Shown here: positions 63,386 to 64,000 of the stretch, in pieces
Position numbering within the stretch: the first letter of the stretch is position 1
Layout: each line of letters starts with the position of its first letter
NCBI RefSeq assembly: GCF_026241205.1
Contig: NZ_JAPFQM010000001.1
Location: forward strand, 620,001-684,000
DNA: 64,000 bases
DNA from: Thermomicrobium sp. 4228-Ro
Lineage (GTDB): Bacteria; Chloroflexota; Chloroflexia; Thermomicrobiales; Thermomicrobiaceae
Reading direction: 5' to 3'
Made by a program: the position numbers and the translations under genes
Notes under the pieces: generated by a model
The model's input: the letters and a program-made list of their open reading frames with translations, nothing else
Told to the model about the DNA's origin: nothing
Database searches by the model: none

Positions 63386-63901
63386 ATGGATCTACGGACT
63401 CTCCAACGCCCGCTCAAGCAGCGGTACCGGGAAGAGCCGGAAGCCGCCCAGATCACGCTGCGCGCGGTGGCCAGCCAGTTCGAGAGCCCGCTGCGCTGCG
63501 TGATCGAAACCACCGGCGGCACGATCGTCAGCGAAGCGCATCCAGGAGTCGGTGGCCCCGGCACGGCCAGCTGCTCCGGCGATCTGCTCCTGGCCGCGCT
63601 GGCTGCCTGCGCCCAGATCACCTGCCAGATGGTGGCGACCGCCCTCGGGATTCCCTATCGCCGCATCAGCGTGGCGGCCGAGGGCGATCTCGATCTGCTC
63701 GGGACGCTCGGCGTCTCCCGCGAGGTACCGGTCGGTTTCCAGGCGATCCGGCTCCTGGTCGATATCGATGCACCGGAGGCGACGCCGGAGCAGCTGGCCA
63801 ACCTGCGGGAAAAGACCGAGCAGTTCTGCGTGATCTACCAGACGCTCCGCCAGCCGCCCGCCGTGACCGTCCAGTGGTCGAACGCCAGCTCTCAGCCGTA
63901 A
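63386..63901 (+). CDS. OsmC-like protein
   Basis: 171 residues from ATG 63386, preceded by AAGGAAGGG. The OsmC fold pattern is seen: IETTGGTIVSEAHPGVGGPG, ASCSGDLLLAALAACAQIT (with the reactive Cys of the second helix), and AAEGDLDLLGTLGVSREVPVGFQ, then EQFCVIYQTLR with a second Cys. OsmC-like proteins reduce organic hydroperoxides or handle persulfides with a cysteine pair. The gene is divergent from the CcdA-like gene across a CsoR/CstR-type operator, suggesting a shared thiol or sulfur-stress response. Confidence 0.82.
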   Translation: MDLRTLQRPLKQRYREEPEAAQITLRAVASQFESPLRCVIETTGGTIVSEAHPGVGGPGTASCSGDLLLAALAACAQITCQMVATALGIPYRRISVAAEGDLDLLGTLGVSREVPVGFQAIRLLVDIDAPEATPEQLANLREKTEQFCVIYQTLRQPPAVTVQWSNASSQP

Positions 63902-64000
63902 AGTTCCGCCAAACGGTCGATCGTGAAACCGGGTGCCTGGCAGGCCTCGATAATCCGGCGCTCGCGCGCTTCGACTTCTTTGGCGGCCCGGTACAGCTCC
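63892..64000 (-). CDS. C-terminal end of an unidentified protein (partial)
   Basis: On the minus strand a frame is open from the window edge to TGA 63894-63892. The 35 residues include ELYRAAKEVEARERRIIEAC and end FTIDRLAELYG. It is helical and charged. It overlaps the OsmC-like gene end by 10 bases. Too little is present to identify it. Confidence 0.45.
   Translation of the reverse strand, partial: ELYRAAKEVEARERRIIEACQAPGFTIDRLAELYG

Overview
The window reads as a chromosome segment of a GC-rich, probably thermophilic member of the Chloroflexota, most likely class Thermomicrobia (Thermomicrobium-like). This rests on gene content and overall character: a large SRP RNA with an Alu domain, an archaeal-type aspartate-semialdehyde dehydrogenase, an eRF1-like bacterial protein, many short TATAnT/TTGACA promoters, and Shine-Dalgarno sequences of the GGAGG type. 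It is an inference, not a database match. There is no plasmid, phage, insertion sequence or CRISPR array in view.

Layout. 1-6.2 kb: end of a polysaccharide deacetylase, a cupredoxin lipoprotein, a GT20 glycosyltransferase, an MMPL-type exporter and a CrtC/AttH-like lipoprotein. 6.3-13.8 kb: an aspartate-family amino acid block (metX, hom, asd, cimA and an acetolactate-synthase-like enzyme). Its three biosynthetic leaders all carry sensing RNA: a SAM-I riboswitch before metX, a threonine-rich leader peptide with terminator and antiterminator before asd, and an isoleucine-rich leader peptide with the same geometry before cimA. 13.8-28.5 kb: housekeeping genes (mobA, a Ggt-like enzyme, a SAM hydrolase, miaB, a RodZ-like protein, a lipid kinase, an eRF1-like protein, coaBC) and tRNA-Glu. 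28.8-41.2 kb: a nucleotidyltransferase with prmA and rsmE, an ABC-class ATPase, rho, glpX, a DnaQ-DinG fusion and an M20 peptidase. 41.3-45.2 kb: a complete sdhCDAB operon plus a membrane protein. 45.2-46.1 kb: SRP RNA and a gene-poor stretch with an orphan promoter.

46.1-57.7 kb is an accessory block. It holds an ArsR-type regulator, a solute-binding protein, ABC permease and ATPase, and genes for aromatic ring hydroxylation and meta-cleavage (HpaB-type monooxygenase, extradiol dioxygenase, hydratase, tautomerase). Several of these genes are broken by one-base shifts or stops: the FAD oxidoreductase, the monooxygenase, the hydratase, a CocE-type hydrolase remnant and a ZIP transporter. The pathway therefore looks partly decayed, unless the indels are sequencing errors.

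57.8-64 kb: larC, rlmN, a PrsW-like protease, a DehI-family protein, and a divergent pair made of a CcdA-like thiol-disulfide membrane protein and an OsmC-like protein. The ccdA frame contains an in-frame TGA exactly where the second redox-active cysteine of CcdA belongs. It is followed at the right distance by a small hairpin with a GGUCU loop, so this is a candidate selenocysteine-containing CcdA. A perfect 8+3+8 palindrome of CsoR/CstR type lies between the two genes.

The observations most worth checking are the threonine and isoleucine attenuators, the possible selenoprotein CcdA with its operator, and the orphan transcription unit beside the SRP RNA gene.
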